This document shows, piece by piece, positions 1-7,644 of a DNA stretch of 20,809 bases. Position 1 is the stretch's first letter. The number at the start of each line of letters is the position of its first letter. Source of the DNA: an uncultured Flavobacteriaceae bacterium (GTDB taxonomy: Bacteria; Bacteroidota; Bacteroidia; Flavobacteriales; Flavobacteriaceae); contig CAJWNW010000017.1 in the NCBI GenBank assembly GCA_913044085.1, forward strand, positions 1 through 20,809, given 5' to 3'. Below the pieces are notes generated by a model, which made no database searches, was not told the origin of the DNA, and was given only the letters and a program-made list of their open reading frames with translations. Position numbers and translations under genes: made by a program.

Positions 1-1534
1 GGTAGAGCCATAAACTTTGTTTTTCTTTTATGACTTCTACCGGCATATCAAAACCACTGACTACATTATTCCATCTGTAGTTTAGCTTTCCTCCATCAAT
101 TCTATATTCTAGTACAGGAATTCGGACATCTCTTAAGTACTGATTAAAAAAGAATTTTAAATTCCATCCAATTTCTTTTGATAAAAAGGATTCAATTTGC
201 AATGAGGTGACTGTTTGATGGTAAAATTCAGCATTCATTTTTCGAAGCATTTGTCGCCATTTTTCATCGTTTTTTGTCAATTGCCGCAGCATGTGAATCA
301 TATTGGCGCCTTTGTAGTACATATCTGAAGAGCCTTCATTATTTACATTGTAATCTCCAATCAAAGGCCGGTCATTTTGAATGCGCTTTCGCGTACCAAT
401 CACATAGGCCGCTGCAGCTTCTTTTCCGTAATAATAATCCAAGAATAGATTTTCAGTATAAGCTGTAAAACCTTCGTGAATCCACATGTCGGCAATGTCT
501 TTGTTTGTAATGTTATTGGCAAACCACTCGTGCCCCGACTCGTGTACAATAATAAAATCAAATTTTAAGCCCCAACCAGTTCCCGATAAATCACGCCCTA
601 AATAGCCGTTTTTAAATTGATTTCCATAGGTAACTGAACTTTGATGTTCCATTCCTAAATAAGGAACTTCTACCAATTTATAACTGTCCTCATAGAAAGG
701 GTAGGGGCCCAACCAATATTCAAAGGCTTTCATCATTTTTGGGGCTTCCAAAAACTGTTTTTTTGCTTTTTCCAAGTGGGGTTTTAAAACATAATAATTC
801 ATATCTAAATTTCCTTTTTCACCTTCATATATCTCAGAAAAATTGACATAATCTCCAATGTTTATGTTAACGCCATAATTGTTTATTGGGTTTGAAACAA
901 CCCAAGTATAGCTTGCGGTACTGTCATGTTTTGAAATCTTAATTAAGCGTCCGTTTGATACGGCCATCAAATGTTTCGGCACATTGACACGAATTTTCAT
1001 ACTGTCTACCTCGTCGTACATATGGTCTTTGTTTGGCCACCATACACTAGCGCCAATTCCTTGGCAAGTGGTGGCAATAAAATCGATTCCATTTTGATCT
1101 TTTGTCCATGTGAAACCACCATCCCATGGCGGACGAACAGCAGCTTTGGGGCGGCCCTTAAAATGTACCGTAATGCTGTCAACACTGTTCTTTACTTGCG
1201 GGGATTCAATATTGATGTAATGCGCATTGCCATCATGGTCAATTTTAAGGGATTTCCCTTGCTGGGTTGCTTTGGTCAATTGCATTGGAATTTGCAAATC
1301 AATTTGCATTCTTTTATTTGATTCTAAAACTTTATAGTGAATGGTATTTTTACCATGTATCAATCTGCTGTTTGGATTTACAGTTACATCGAGATTGTAA
1401 TATTTTAAATCCCACCAACTTCTCTCTTCAGTGATAGACCCACGAACGGTGTCTTGTCGTGTATATTCCTGTGCCAGTAGCTGCGATTGAACACAAAAAA
1501 AACAAATAAGAGTTAATATGTAGGTTTGTCTCAC
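1..1534 (-). CDS. Secreted M1-family metallopeptidase (aminopeptidase), C-terminus cut by the left window edge
   Basis: An open frame of 511 codons runs from a GTG start off the left edge, so the C-terminal part is missing. Residues 1-21 form a signal peptide (basic start, hydrophobic core ending in LLAQ), so the protein is exported. The catalytic region is clear: HESGH at 331-335, the third zinc ligand Glu354 in WIHEGF (HExxH-x18-E spacing), and a catalytic Tyr candidate at 406 in MYYKGA, aligned with the family YxKG motif. The substrate-anchoring motif usually written GxMEN reads GMEH at 294-297. The CWWPNKD-like segment (WWPNKD, 165-170) is typical of bacterial M1 enzymes. GTG is chosen because an in-frame TAA lies four codons upstream and no ATG precedes the signal peptide. 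The gene follows the fad operon but is separated from it by a terminator and has its own -7 element. Function as a zinc aminopeptidase acting outside the cytoplasm is inferred from the family; substrate is unknown. Confidence 0.9.
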   Translation of the reverse strand, partial: MRQTYILTLICFFCVQSQLLAQEYTRQDTVRGSITEERSWWDLKYYNLDVTVNPNSRLIHGKNTIHYKVLESNKRMQIDLQIPMQLTKATQQGKSLKIDHDGNAHYINIESPQVKNSVDSITVHFKGRPKAAVRPPWDGGFTWTKDQNGIDFIATTCQGIGASVWWPNKDHMYDEVDSMKIRVNVPKHLMAVSNGRLIKISKHDSTASYTWVVSNPINNYGVNINIGDYVNFSEIYEGEKGNLDMNYYVLKPHLEKAKKQFLEAPKMMKAFEYWLGPYPFYEDSYKLVEVPYLGMEHQSSVTYGNQFKNGYLGRDLSGTGWGLKFDFIIVHESGHEWFANNITNKDIADMWIHEGFTAYTENLFLDYYYGKEAAAAYVIGTRKRIQNDRPLIGDYNVNNEGSSDMYYKGANMIHMLRQLTKNDEKWRQMLRKMNAEFYHQTVTSLQIESFLSKEIGWNLKFFFNQYLRDVRIPVLEYRIDGGKLNYRWNNVVSGFDMPVEVIKEKQSLWLY

Positions 1535-1570
1535 GGATGTACTATTTTATAAAAGATTCATTCTCTCTTT

Positions 1571-1578
1571 CAAAGATA
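1571..1578 (-). promoter_or_regulatory. Predicted -7 promoter element of the M1 peptidase gene
   Basis: The minus strand reads TATCTTTG, an exact match to the Bacteroidota consensus TAnnTTTG. It lies 36 nt upstream of the GTG start, giving a predicted leader of about 30 nt. No good TTTG -33 element is seen at 19-21 nt; that position falls in the T-rich tail of the preceding terminator. Confidence 0.5.
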
Positions 1579-1600
1579 GGTTTAATTTTCATTTTTGGAT

Positions 1601-1627
1601 AAGAAAACACCCTCAACGATGTGAGGG
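1601..1627 (-). terminator. Intrinsic terminator of the fad operon
   Basis: On the minus strand the 6-bp arms CCCTCA and TGAGGG flank a 6-nt loop (CATCGT), followed by TGTTTTCTT. It lies 35 nt past the fadE stop codon and before the M1 peptidase promoter, so it separates the two transcripts. It is the only convincing intrinsic terminator in the window. Confidence 0.8.
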
Positions 1628-1662
1628 CATTTCAACTAACCAACTAAGCTGCGTTTGCTTTT

Positions 1663-3459
1663 TTAAAAACAATACGCATTTTCTTTATTTACCTTGTCCG
1701 CAATGCTGCTTCTTAGGCCTGCAACATTAGGATAATGAGTGTAATTTGTAAAGCGTTTTAAGCCCATGAGCATCATGCGCTGCTCATCTCCTTCAACATA
1801 GGACACAATCCCGTTTTTTGCACTTTTTGTGATGATGTCAACTGCGTTATAAAGATAGAGTTGACTCATTTCAATTTGATGTATTTGAGACTTTGCTCCA
1901 AAACGGTGCATGTTTTTTTCTGTTCTTAAAATGGCTGATTCTGCCATATAGATTTCAATTAGAATATCCGCTGCACTGATAAGAAGTTGCTGGTGTTCCT
2001 CAATTTTAGGACCAAATTTCTGAATGCCTGTACCTGCTACCATCAAAAAAACTTTTTTAAGATTCTTTAGGATGGCCTTTTCTTGAGATAGTGGTGCGCT
2101 GTAGTCAGGTGTTTCAAAAGAAGGAATTCCCAAAAGCTCTTCTTGTACTTTCATGGCTGGCCCCAAGAGATCTACATGGCCTTTCATTGCTTTTTTAATC
2201 AGCATTCCAATGCTAATCATTCGGTTGATTTCATTAGTTCCTTCGTAAATTCTAGCAATTCTGGCATCTCTCCAAGCTGCTTCCATAGGTGTGTCTTTAG
2301 AAAAGCCCATGCCTCCAAAAATTTGGATGCCTTCGTCTGCACAGTTCTGAACATCTTCTGAAACCGCAACTTTTAATATGGAACATTCAATAGCGTATTC
2401 CTCAACACCTTTCAGTTCTGCTTCCTGATGTGTATTTCCACTTTCAATGCGCATGGCGATGCGGTCTTCAATATTTTTGGCCGCTCTGTAACTCGCCGAT
2501 TCACAAACATAAGTGTTTGTGACCATTTCTGCCAATTTGTATTTAATAGCGCCAAATTCTGCAATAGGGGTATTAAATTGTTTTCGTGCATTGGCATACA
2601 CAATCGCATCGGTTGTGATTCTGCGCTGCGAATCAATACAAGCAGCCGCTAATTTAATACGGCCTATATTGAGCGCATTCATGGCAATTTTAAATCCATT
2701 TTGACGCTCTGAAAGCATGTTTTCAACAGGCACCCTGGTATCGTTAAAAAAGACTTGACGTGTCGATGAGGCGTTGATTCCAAGTTTGTTTTCTTCTTCT
2801 CCTAAAACAATGCCGTTGGTAGGGTCATTTTCAACAATAAACCCAGTTATGTTTTGATCGTTCTCAATGCGTGCAAAAACTATAAAGACATTGCAAAATC
2901 CTGCATTGGAAATCCACATTTTTTGACCTGTTATACTGTAAAATTTACCATCCTCACTAAGGGCGGCTGTGGTCTTACCTGAATTGGCATCGCTACCTGC
3001 ACCGGGCTCAGTAAGGCAATAGGCCCCAAACCACTCTCCAGAGGCCAGTTTTGGTACGTATTTTTGTTTTTGTGCTTCCGTACCATACAATGTGATGGGC
3101 ATGGTTCCAATCCCGGTATGTGCGCCAAAGGCCGTACTGAAGGACCCAGTTCCACTAGATATATATTCACAAACAAGCATGGTGGAAACAAAGCCCATGT
3201 CTAAGCCTCCGTAGGCCTCAGGAACAGAAACACCAAGAAAACCCATTTCACCAGCTTTGCGCATGACTGCTTCGGTAAGCGCATAGTCCTTGGCCTCAAA
3301 TCGGTCGCGTTTTGCAATGACTTCTCTTTCGTTAAACTCTTTAACGGCCTCTTTCATCATCTGTTGTTCTTCAGAAAAATCTTCAGGCGTAAATACACTG
3401 TCATATTCACTTTCTTTGACTAAAAATTGTCCGCCTCTTAATATTTCTTTGACTTCCAT
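1663..3459 (-). CDS. fadE: Acyl-CoA dehydrogenase, FadE type (about 600 aa, with C-terminal extension)
   Basis: 598 aa cytoplasmic FAD enzyme that catalyses the first step of beta-oxidation, acyl-CoA to trans-2-enoyl-CoA, passing electrons to electron transfer flavoprotein (not encoded here). The family signature CLTEPGAGSDA lies at 148-158 and MWISNAG at 181-187. The C-terminal signature IFGGMGF is at 380-386, followed by RDARIARIYEGTNEI (397-411), where Glu406 is the likely catalytic base in the MCAD/VLCAD position. About 170 residues follow the core, as in VLCAD/ACAD9 and B. subtilis FadE (about 594 aa), and longer than the 380-aa short-chain enzymes. The start is 22 nt after the fadA stop. 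It is the last gene of the marR-fadN-fadA-fadE operon, followed by a terminator. Preference for long chains is inferred from the size and context. Confidence 0.93.
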   Translation of the reverse strand: MEVKEILRGGQFLVKESEYDSVFTPEDFSEEQQMMKEAVKEFNEREVIAKRDRFEAKDYALTEAVMRKAGEMGFLGVSVPEAYGGLDMGFVSTMLVCEYISSGTGSFSTAFGAHTGIGTMPITLYGTEAQKQKYVPKLASGEWFGAYCLTEPGAGSDANSGKTTAALSEDGKFYSITGQKMWISNAGFCNVFIVFARIENDQNITGFIVENDPTNGIVLGEEENKLGINASSTRQVFFNDTRVPVENMLSERQNGFKIAMNALNIGRIKLAAACIDSQRRITTDAIVYANARKQFNTPIAEFGAIKYKLAEMVTNTYVCESASYRAAKNIEDRIAMRIESGNTHQEAELKGVEEYAIECSILKVAVSEDVQNCADEGIQIFGGMGFSKDTPMEAAWRDARIARIYEGTNEINRMISIGMLIKKAMKGHVDLLGPAMKVQEELLGIPSFETPDYSAPLSQEKAILKNLKKVFLMVAGTGIQKFGPKIEEHQQLLISAADILIEIYMAESAILRTEKNMHRFGAKSQIHQIEMSQLYLYNAVDIITKSAKNGIVSYVEGDEQRMMLMGLKRFTNYTHYPNVAGLRSSIADKVNKENAYCF

Positions 3460-3481
3460 AGGTATAAAATTTGAGTATTTT

Positions 3482-4672
3482 TTAATTTAAAAATTCGAAA
3501 ATTCCACAAGCGCCTTGACCGGTTCCAACACACATGGTTACAGCGCCGAATTTTGATGCCATTTCTCGATTGCGCATTTCATCAAATAACTGAACTGATA
3601 ATTTTGCACCTGTACAGCCTAAGGGGTGACCAAGGGCAATCGCGCCTCCATTTACATTGATAAGTTCTGGATTTAAATCTAGTTCTCGAATCACGGCCAA
3701 GGATTGAGACGCAAAGGCTTCATTGAGTTCAATAAGTTCAAGCTCCGATTGCTGCAAGCCGGCCTGTTTAAGCGCCTTTGGAATGGCTTTAACGGGGCCG
3801 ATACCCATAATTCTTGGTTCTACTCCCGCCACGGCATAGCTCACCAAACGGGCAATGGGCTCTAAATTGAGTTCTTTTACCATGCTTTCACTTACAACCA
3901 TTACAAATGCGGCGCCATCACTCATTTGAGATGAATTTCCTGCAGTTACACTTCCTCCTTGTGCAAAGACTGCGCGGAGTTTTGCCAAGGCCTCTAAATT
4001 TGTACCTTTTCTCGGTCCTTCGTCTTTATTGACTGTATAGTTTTTTGTGGCTTTTTTCCCAGACTCATTTATATAAGTTTGTTGTACTTCAATGGGTACT
4101 ATTTGATCCTGAAATCGATCTTCAGCTTGTGCTTTCACTGCTTTCATATGAGAATTATATGCAAATGCATCTTGATCTTCTCTAGAAATTTTAAACTCAT
4201 TTGCTACGGCTTCGGCTGTATTGCCCATCCCCCAATAATAATCTTCATGACCTGCATTGATAGTGTCGTAGTTGAGCTCGGGCTTAAAACCTGTCATGGG
4301 AACAGCACTCATGCTTTCAGCTCCGCCCGCAATGATACAATTGGCCATGCCGGCTTGAATTTTTGCCACGGCCAATCCAATAGTTTCCAGTCCAGATGAA
4401 CAAAAGCGGTTGACGGTGACACCGGGAACATCTACACTGTCAAGTCCAATGAGTGATATAAACCGGGCCATATTTAATCCTTGTGCCCCTTCTGGCATTG
4501 CATTTCCAACAATGACATCATCGATGCGGGACACTTCCAAATTGGGAAGTTCTTTCATCATATGTTGGATGGTTTCCGCCCCGAGTTCATCGGCTCTTTT
4601 AAATCGAAAGACCCCTTTTGGGGCTTTCCCAACGGCGGTTCTGTAGGCTTTAACTATATAGGCTTGCTTCAT
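3482..4672 (-). CDS. fadA: Acetyl-CoA C-acyltransferase (3-ketoacyl-CoA thiolase)
   Basis: 396 aa, full length for the thiolase family. It cleaves 3-ketoacyl-CoA with CoA to give acetyl-CoA and a shortened acyl-CoA, the last step of each beta-oxidation round. The active-site residues are all visible: nucleophile Cys91 in RFCSSGLE, the NEAF motif at 317-320, His349 in the GGAIALGHPLG loop, and the acid/base Cys381 in CVGTGQGACG. The start lies 3 nt after the fadN stop, which suggests translational coupling. Its neighbours, the multifunctional FadN upstream and FadE downstream, point to a degradative thiolase rather than a biosynthetic acetyl-CoA acetyltransferase. Confidence 0.94.
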   Translation of the reverse strand: MKQAYIVKAYRTAVGKAPKGVFRFKRADELGAETIQHMMKELPNLEVSRIDDVIVGNAMPEGAQGLNMARFISLIGLDSVDVPGVTVNRFCSSGLETIGLAVAKIQAGMANCIIAGGAESMSAVPMTGFKPELNYDTINAGHEDYYWGMGNTAEAVANEFKISREDQDAFAYNSHMKAVKAQAEDRFQDQIVPIEVQQTYINESGKKATKNYTVNKDEGPRKGTNLEALAKLRAVFAQGGSVTAGNSSQMSDGAAFVMVVSESMVKELNLEPIARLVSYAVAGVEPRIMGIGPVKAIPKALKQAGLQQSELELIELNEAFASQSLAVIRELDLNPELINVNGGAIALGHPLGCTGAKLSVQLFDEMRNREMASKFGAVTMCVGTGQGACGIFEFLN

Positions 4673-4675
4673 TTT

Positions 4676-7069
4676 TTAATTTCTAAGTGGTTTCCCCGTT
4701 TTTAACATGTGTTGGATGCGTTCTAATGTTTTGCGTTCCGTGCATAAACTTAAAAACGCTTCTCGTTCAATATCTAATAAATATTGCTCTGTGACCAGGC
4801 TGGGCTCCGATAAATCCCCACCAGCCATAACATAGGCTAGTTTATTCGCAATTTTTTGATCGTGTTCGCTTATGTAATTACTGGCTTGCATGGAATCGGT
4901 TCCAACAAGGAACATCCCAAGTGCCTGTTTTCCTAAAACTTTGATATCTTTTCGCTTTACCGGTTGGCTATAGCCTTGCGCTGCCATTAATTTTGCATGG
5001 GCTTTTGCTGTAGCAATTTGACGGTCTTTATTGACAATGACGCTGTCTTTTCCGTGTTTGAAAATTCCCAGGTCAAAAGCTTCATATGCAGAAGTGGCTA
5101 CTTTTGCCATTCCAATGGTCAAGAAATATTCTTGGAGAATATTGAGTTCAACATCATTTTTACGAAAGGAGTCTGAAGCTCGCATGGCCATTTCTTTAGA
5201 ACCGCCTCCGCCGGGAATCAATCCGACACCAAATTCAACCAAACCGATATAAGTTTCTGCAGCGGCCACCACTTTGTCTGCGTGTAGTGATAATTCACAA
5301 CCGCCTCCTAAAGTCATACCGTGTGGCGCCGCAATGGTAGGGATAGAGGAGTAGCGCATGCGCATCATGGTGTCCTGAAAATATTTAATAGCAGCATTGA
5401 GTTCATCGTATTCTTGTTCTACCGCCATCATAAAAATCATACCAATATTAGCGCCTACTGAAAAGTTAGCCCCTTGGTTTCCAATAACCAATCCGTCAAA
5501 ATTTTGCTCTGCCAAATCCACCGCTTTGTTGAGTCCTGATAAAACATCTCCACCAATTGTATTCATTTTGGAGCGGAATTCACAATTGAGGATGCCATCT
5601 CCTAAATCTTCAATAACCACACCTGCATTTTTAAAGACTTCATTTGATTTACGAATGTTATCTAAAATAATAAAGGCTTCTTGCCCTGGAATTTTAAGTT
5701 GTTTTTTTGTTGAAATATCGAATGCGAATGTGGCGCCATTTTCAACAGTATAAAAGCTGTTATTTCCTGAAGCAACCATATCAAAAACCCATTGCGCAGC
5801 GGTTAATCCTTCCGCTTTAATGAGCGCCAATCCTTTTTCTACACCAACAGCATCCCAAATTTGGAAAGGACCGTGTTCCCAACCAAAACCGGCTTTCATC
5901 GCATCGTCAATTTTAAAAAGTTCTTCTGAAATTTCAGGAATTCTGTTCGAAACATAAGCAAACATCGCGGCAAAATTTTTGCGGTAGAATTCTCCAGCCT
6001 TGTCTTTACCATCCACCAATACTTTAAAGCGATCGATCACATTGTCAATTGATTTTGTCAGTTCAAGCGTTGCAAACTTCGATCGTTTTTTATCTCTGTA
6101 CTCCAGCGTGTTTAGGTCTAAAACACGAATTATTTTCCCTTCTTTTTTATAAAAGCCTTGTCCGGATTTACTGCCCAACCACTTATTTTCCATCATTTGA
6201 GTAATGAAGTCCGGCAACTTGAATAAATCGTGTGCTTCGTCTTTTGGGCAATTTTCATAAATACCATTGGCGACATGGACTAAGGTGTCTAAACCTACTA
6301 CATCTACGGTTCTAAAGGTGGCAGATTTTGGACGTCCAATCACAGGACCTGTAAGTTTGTCAATTTCTTCTACAGTAAGGCCCAATGCTTTCACTTGGTG
6401 AAATAAACTTTGAATTCCAAAGATCCCGATGCGGTTTCCAATAAAAGCGGGAGTATCTTTTGCAACCACAGAAGTTTTACCTAAAAATTGTTCGCCATAA
6501 GCATTTAAAAAGTCAAGCACTTCAAGGTCTGTTTTTGGACCCGGAATGATTTCAAAAAGTTTTAAATAGCGCGCTGGATTAAAGAAGTGGGTTCCGCAAA
6601 AATGCTTTTGAAAGTCTTCACTGCGTCCTTCACTCATAAATTTGATTGGAATCCCAGATGTGTTGGAGGTAATAAGGGTTCCTGGACTGCGGTATTTTTC
6701 TAGGGCTTCAAAGACTTGTTTTTTGACATCCAAGCGTTCCACCACAACTTCCATGATCCAGTCCACATCTTTTACTTTAGAAATATCATCCTCTAAATTA
6801 CCGGTATTGATACGTTGGGTAAATTTTGGACTGTAGATCGGATTTGGTTTAGACTTTAGGGCATTTTTTAAAGCCGTATTTACAATTCGGTTTCTCACGA
6901 CTTTATCTTGAAGGCTCAATCCTTGTGCTTTTTCTTTGTCATTGAGTGTTTTGGGTACAATGTCTAATAAAAGAACTTCCACGCCGATGTTTGCAAAATG
7001 ACAAGCGATCCCACTTCCCATAATTCCAGACCCGATTATTGCAATCTTATTAATTCTTCTTTTTTTCAT
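4676..7069 (-). CDS. fadN: Fused 3-hydroxyacyl-CoA dehydrogenase / enoyl-CoA hydratase (FadN type)
   Basis: 797 aa bifunctional cytoplasmic enzyme for the hydration and NAD-dependent oxidation steps of beta-oxidation. The N-terminal half is the dehydrogenase: Rossmann motif GSGIMGSG at 13-20, catalytic His161 in HFFNPARY, and partner Glu173 in LFEIIPG. C-terminal dehydrogenase domains follow to about residue 420. The enoyl-CoA hydratase (crotonase) domain lies at about 480-690, with both catalytic glutamates: Glu592 in GGGCEL and Glu612 in VEFGVGLIPGGGG. The order dehydrogenase-then-hydratase is the reverse of E. coli FadB/FadJ and equals B. subtilis FadN (about 789 aa), which also sits in a fadN-fadA-fadE operon. 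The start is 14 nt after the marR stop, and the stop is 3 nt before fadA. All catalytic residues are present, so it should be active. Confidence 0.93.
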   Translation of the reverse strand: MKKRRINKIAIIGSGIMGSGIACHFANIGVEVLLLDIVPKTLNDKEKAQGLSLQDKVVRNRIVNTALKNALKSKPNPIYSPKFTQRINTGNLEDDISKVKDVDWIMEVVVERLDVKKQVFEALEKYRSPGTLITSNTSGIPIKFMSEGRSEDFQKHFCGTHFFNPARYLKLFEIIPGPKTDLEVLDFLNAYGEQFLGKTSVVAKDTPAFIGNRIGIFGIQSLFHQVKALGLTVEEIDKLTGPVIGRPKSATFRTVDVVGLDTLVHVANGIYENCPKDEAHDLFKLPDFITQMMENKWLGSKSGQGFYKKEGKIIRVLDLNTLEYRDKKRSKFATLELTKSIDNVIDRFKVLVDGKDKAGEFYRKNFAAMFAYVSNRIPEISEELFKIDDAMKAGFGWEHGPFQIWDAVGVEKGLALIKAEGLTAAQWVFDMVASGNNSFYTVENGATFAFDISTKKQLKIPGQEAFIILDNIRKSNEVFKNAGVVIEDLGDGILNCEFRSKMNTIGGDVLSGLNKAVDLAEQNFDGLVIGNQGANFSVGANIGMIFMMAVEQEYDELNAAIKYFQDTMMRMRYSSIPTIAAPHGMTLGGGCELSLHADKVVAAAETYIGLVEFGVGLIPGGGGSKEMAMRASDSFRKNDVELNILQEYFLTIGMAKVATSAYEAFDLGIFKHGKDSVIVNKDRQIATAKAHAKLMAAQGYSQPVKRKDIKVLGKQALGMFLVGTDSMQASNYISEHDQKIANKLAYVMAGGDLSEPSLVTEQYLLDIEREAFLSLCTERKTLERIQHMLKTGKPLRN

Positions 7070-7083
7070 AGATTGTTAGAGCT

Positions 7084-7515
7084 TTAAAATATTTTTTTTT
7101 CATGAATAAGTTGTAAAATTATCTCTGAAACATCAAAAAAATGATTCAATTTCTCAGGGCCAATTTCTGTTTTTATTTTGTTGTTGAACATAAAAACACG
7201 TTGTCTTGAGTCTTCTCTTTTTTCCAATCCCAGGGTCGTCAAATTGATAAGAACACCGCGTCCATCTTCTGGATTTGGGCTTCGCTTTATCAAACGCTTT
7301 GACTCTAATGTTTTTAAAATTCTTGAAAGACTTGTTGATTCCATGCCCATTTTTGGACCTAAGGAAGTAGAGGGGGTCCCTTTTTTTGGATCTATGCTTA
7401 ACAATGTAAAAGCTGTGGCCATGGTTGCTTCAAATTTAGAGGCTTCTTCATTGTACATTTTTTGTACGGCAAGCCAGGTTGTTCGCAAGACGTAATCTAT
7501 TGTTTTTTCTTTCAT
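7084..7515 (-). CDS. MarR-family transcriptional regulator, likely regulator of the fad operon
   Basis: 143 aa from the ATG at 7515. A six-codon longer form with a TTG start (7533, 149 aa) is possible, but that TTG lies inside the predicted -7 promoter element, so the ATG is preferred. The winged helix-turn-helix is visible: recognition-helix segment MESTSLSRILKTLESK at 59-73, then the beta-wing RSPNPEDGRGVLINL at 78-92 with the typical DGR tip. Flanking N- and C-terminal helices would form the dimer interface. MarR proteins bind short palindromes as dimers and are usually released by small ligands. Here the gene is first in an operon with fadNAE, and two perfect palindromes lie just upstream. 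I infer autoregulation and control of beta-oxidation, with an acyl-CoA or fatty acid as plausible ligand; the sequence does not show the ligand. Confidence 0.88.
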   Translation of the reverse strand: MKEKTIDYVLRTTWLAVQKMYNEEASKFEATMATAFTLLSIDPKKGTPSTSLGPKMGMESTSLSRILKTLESKRLIKRSPNPEDGRGVLINLTTLGLEKREDSRQRVFMFNNKIKTEIGPEKLNHFFDVSEIILQLIHEKKIF

Positions 7516-7530
7516 ATCTAATTGGTTGCT

Positions 7531-7538
7531 CAAATATA
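7531..7538 (-). promoter_or_regulatory. Predicted -7 promoter element of the marR-fadNAE operon
   Basis: The minus strand reads TATATTTG, an exact TAnnTTTG match, 15 nt upstream of the ATG at 7515, giving a leader of about 10 nt. The -33 position shows no TTTG and coincides with the promoter-proximal TATGCATGCATA palindrome, so a bound regulator would overlap the polymerase site. Confidence 0.6.
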
Positions 7539-7547
7539 TAAAATTTT

Positions 7548-7593
7548 ATTATGCATGCATAGTAAAATATAAAAAAATTATGCATGCATAGTA
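7548..7593. promoter_or_regulatory. Tandem palindromic operator candidate (two TATGCATGCATA sites)
   Basis: Two identical 17-bp direct repeats (plus strand ATTATGCATGCATAGTA) occupy 7548-7564 and 7577-7593, 29 bp apart. Each contains the perfect 12-bp palindrome TATGCATGCATA (7550-7561 and 7579-7590). The size and symmetry suit a MarR dimer site. They lie directly upstream of the predicted promoter of the MarR gene, the proximal copy covering its -33 region. Binding by this MarR protein is inferred from position. Confidence 0.7.
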
Positions 7594-7644
7594 TATATAA
7601 GAAAATAAAAGAGAATTAACTAAGACTAAAGTTGAAAAAGGGGG

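Noticed and set aside
971..1321. Plus-strand open frame of 116 codons
   Set aside because: It is the antisense shadow of the M1 peptidase gene, whose frame carries all family motifs; no family features or upstream signals are seen on the plus strand.
7548..7593. The paired repeats as a CRISPR array or attachment site
   Set aside because: Only two copies of a palindromic 17-mer 29 bp apart, with a 12-bp AT-rich spacer and no cas or integrase gene nearby; a regulator site explains them better.
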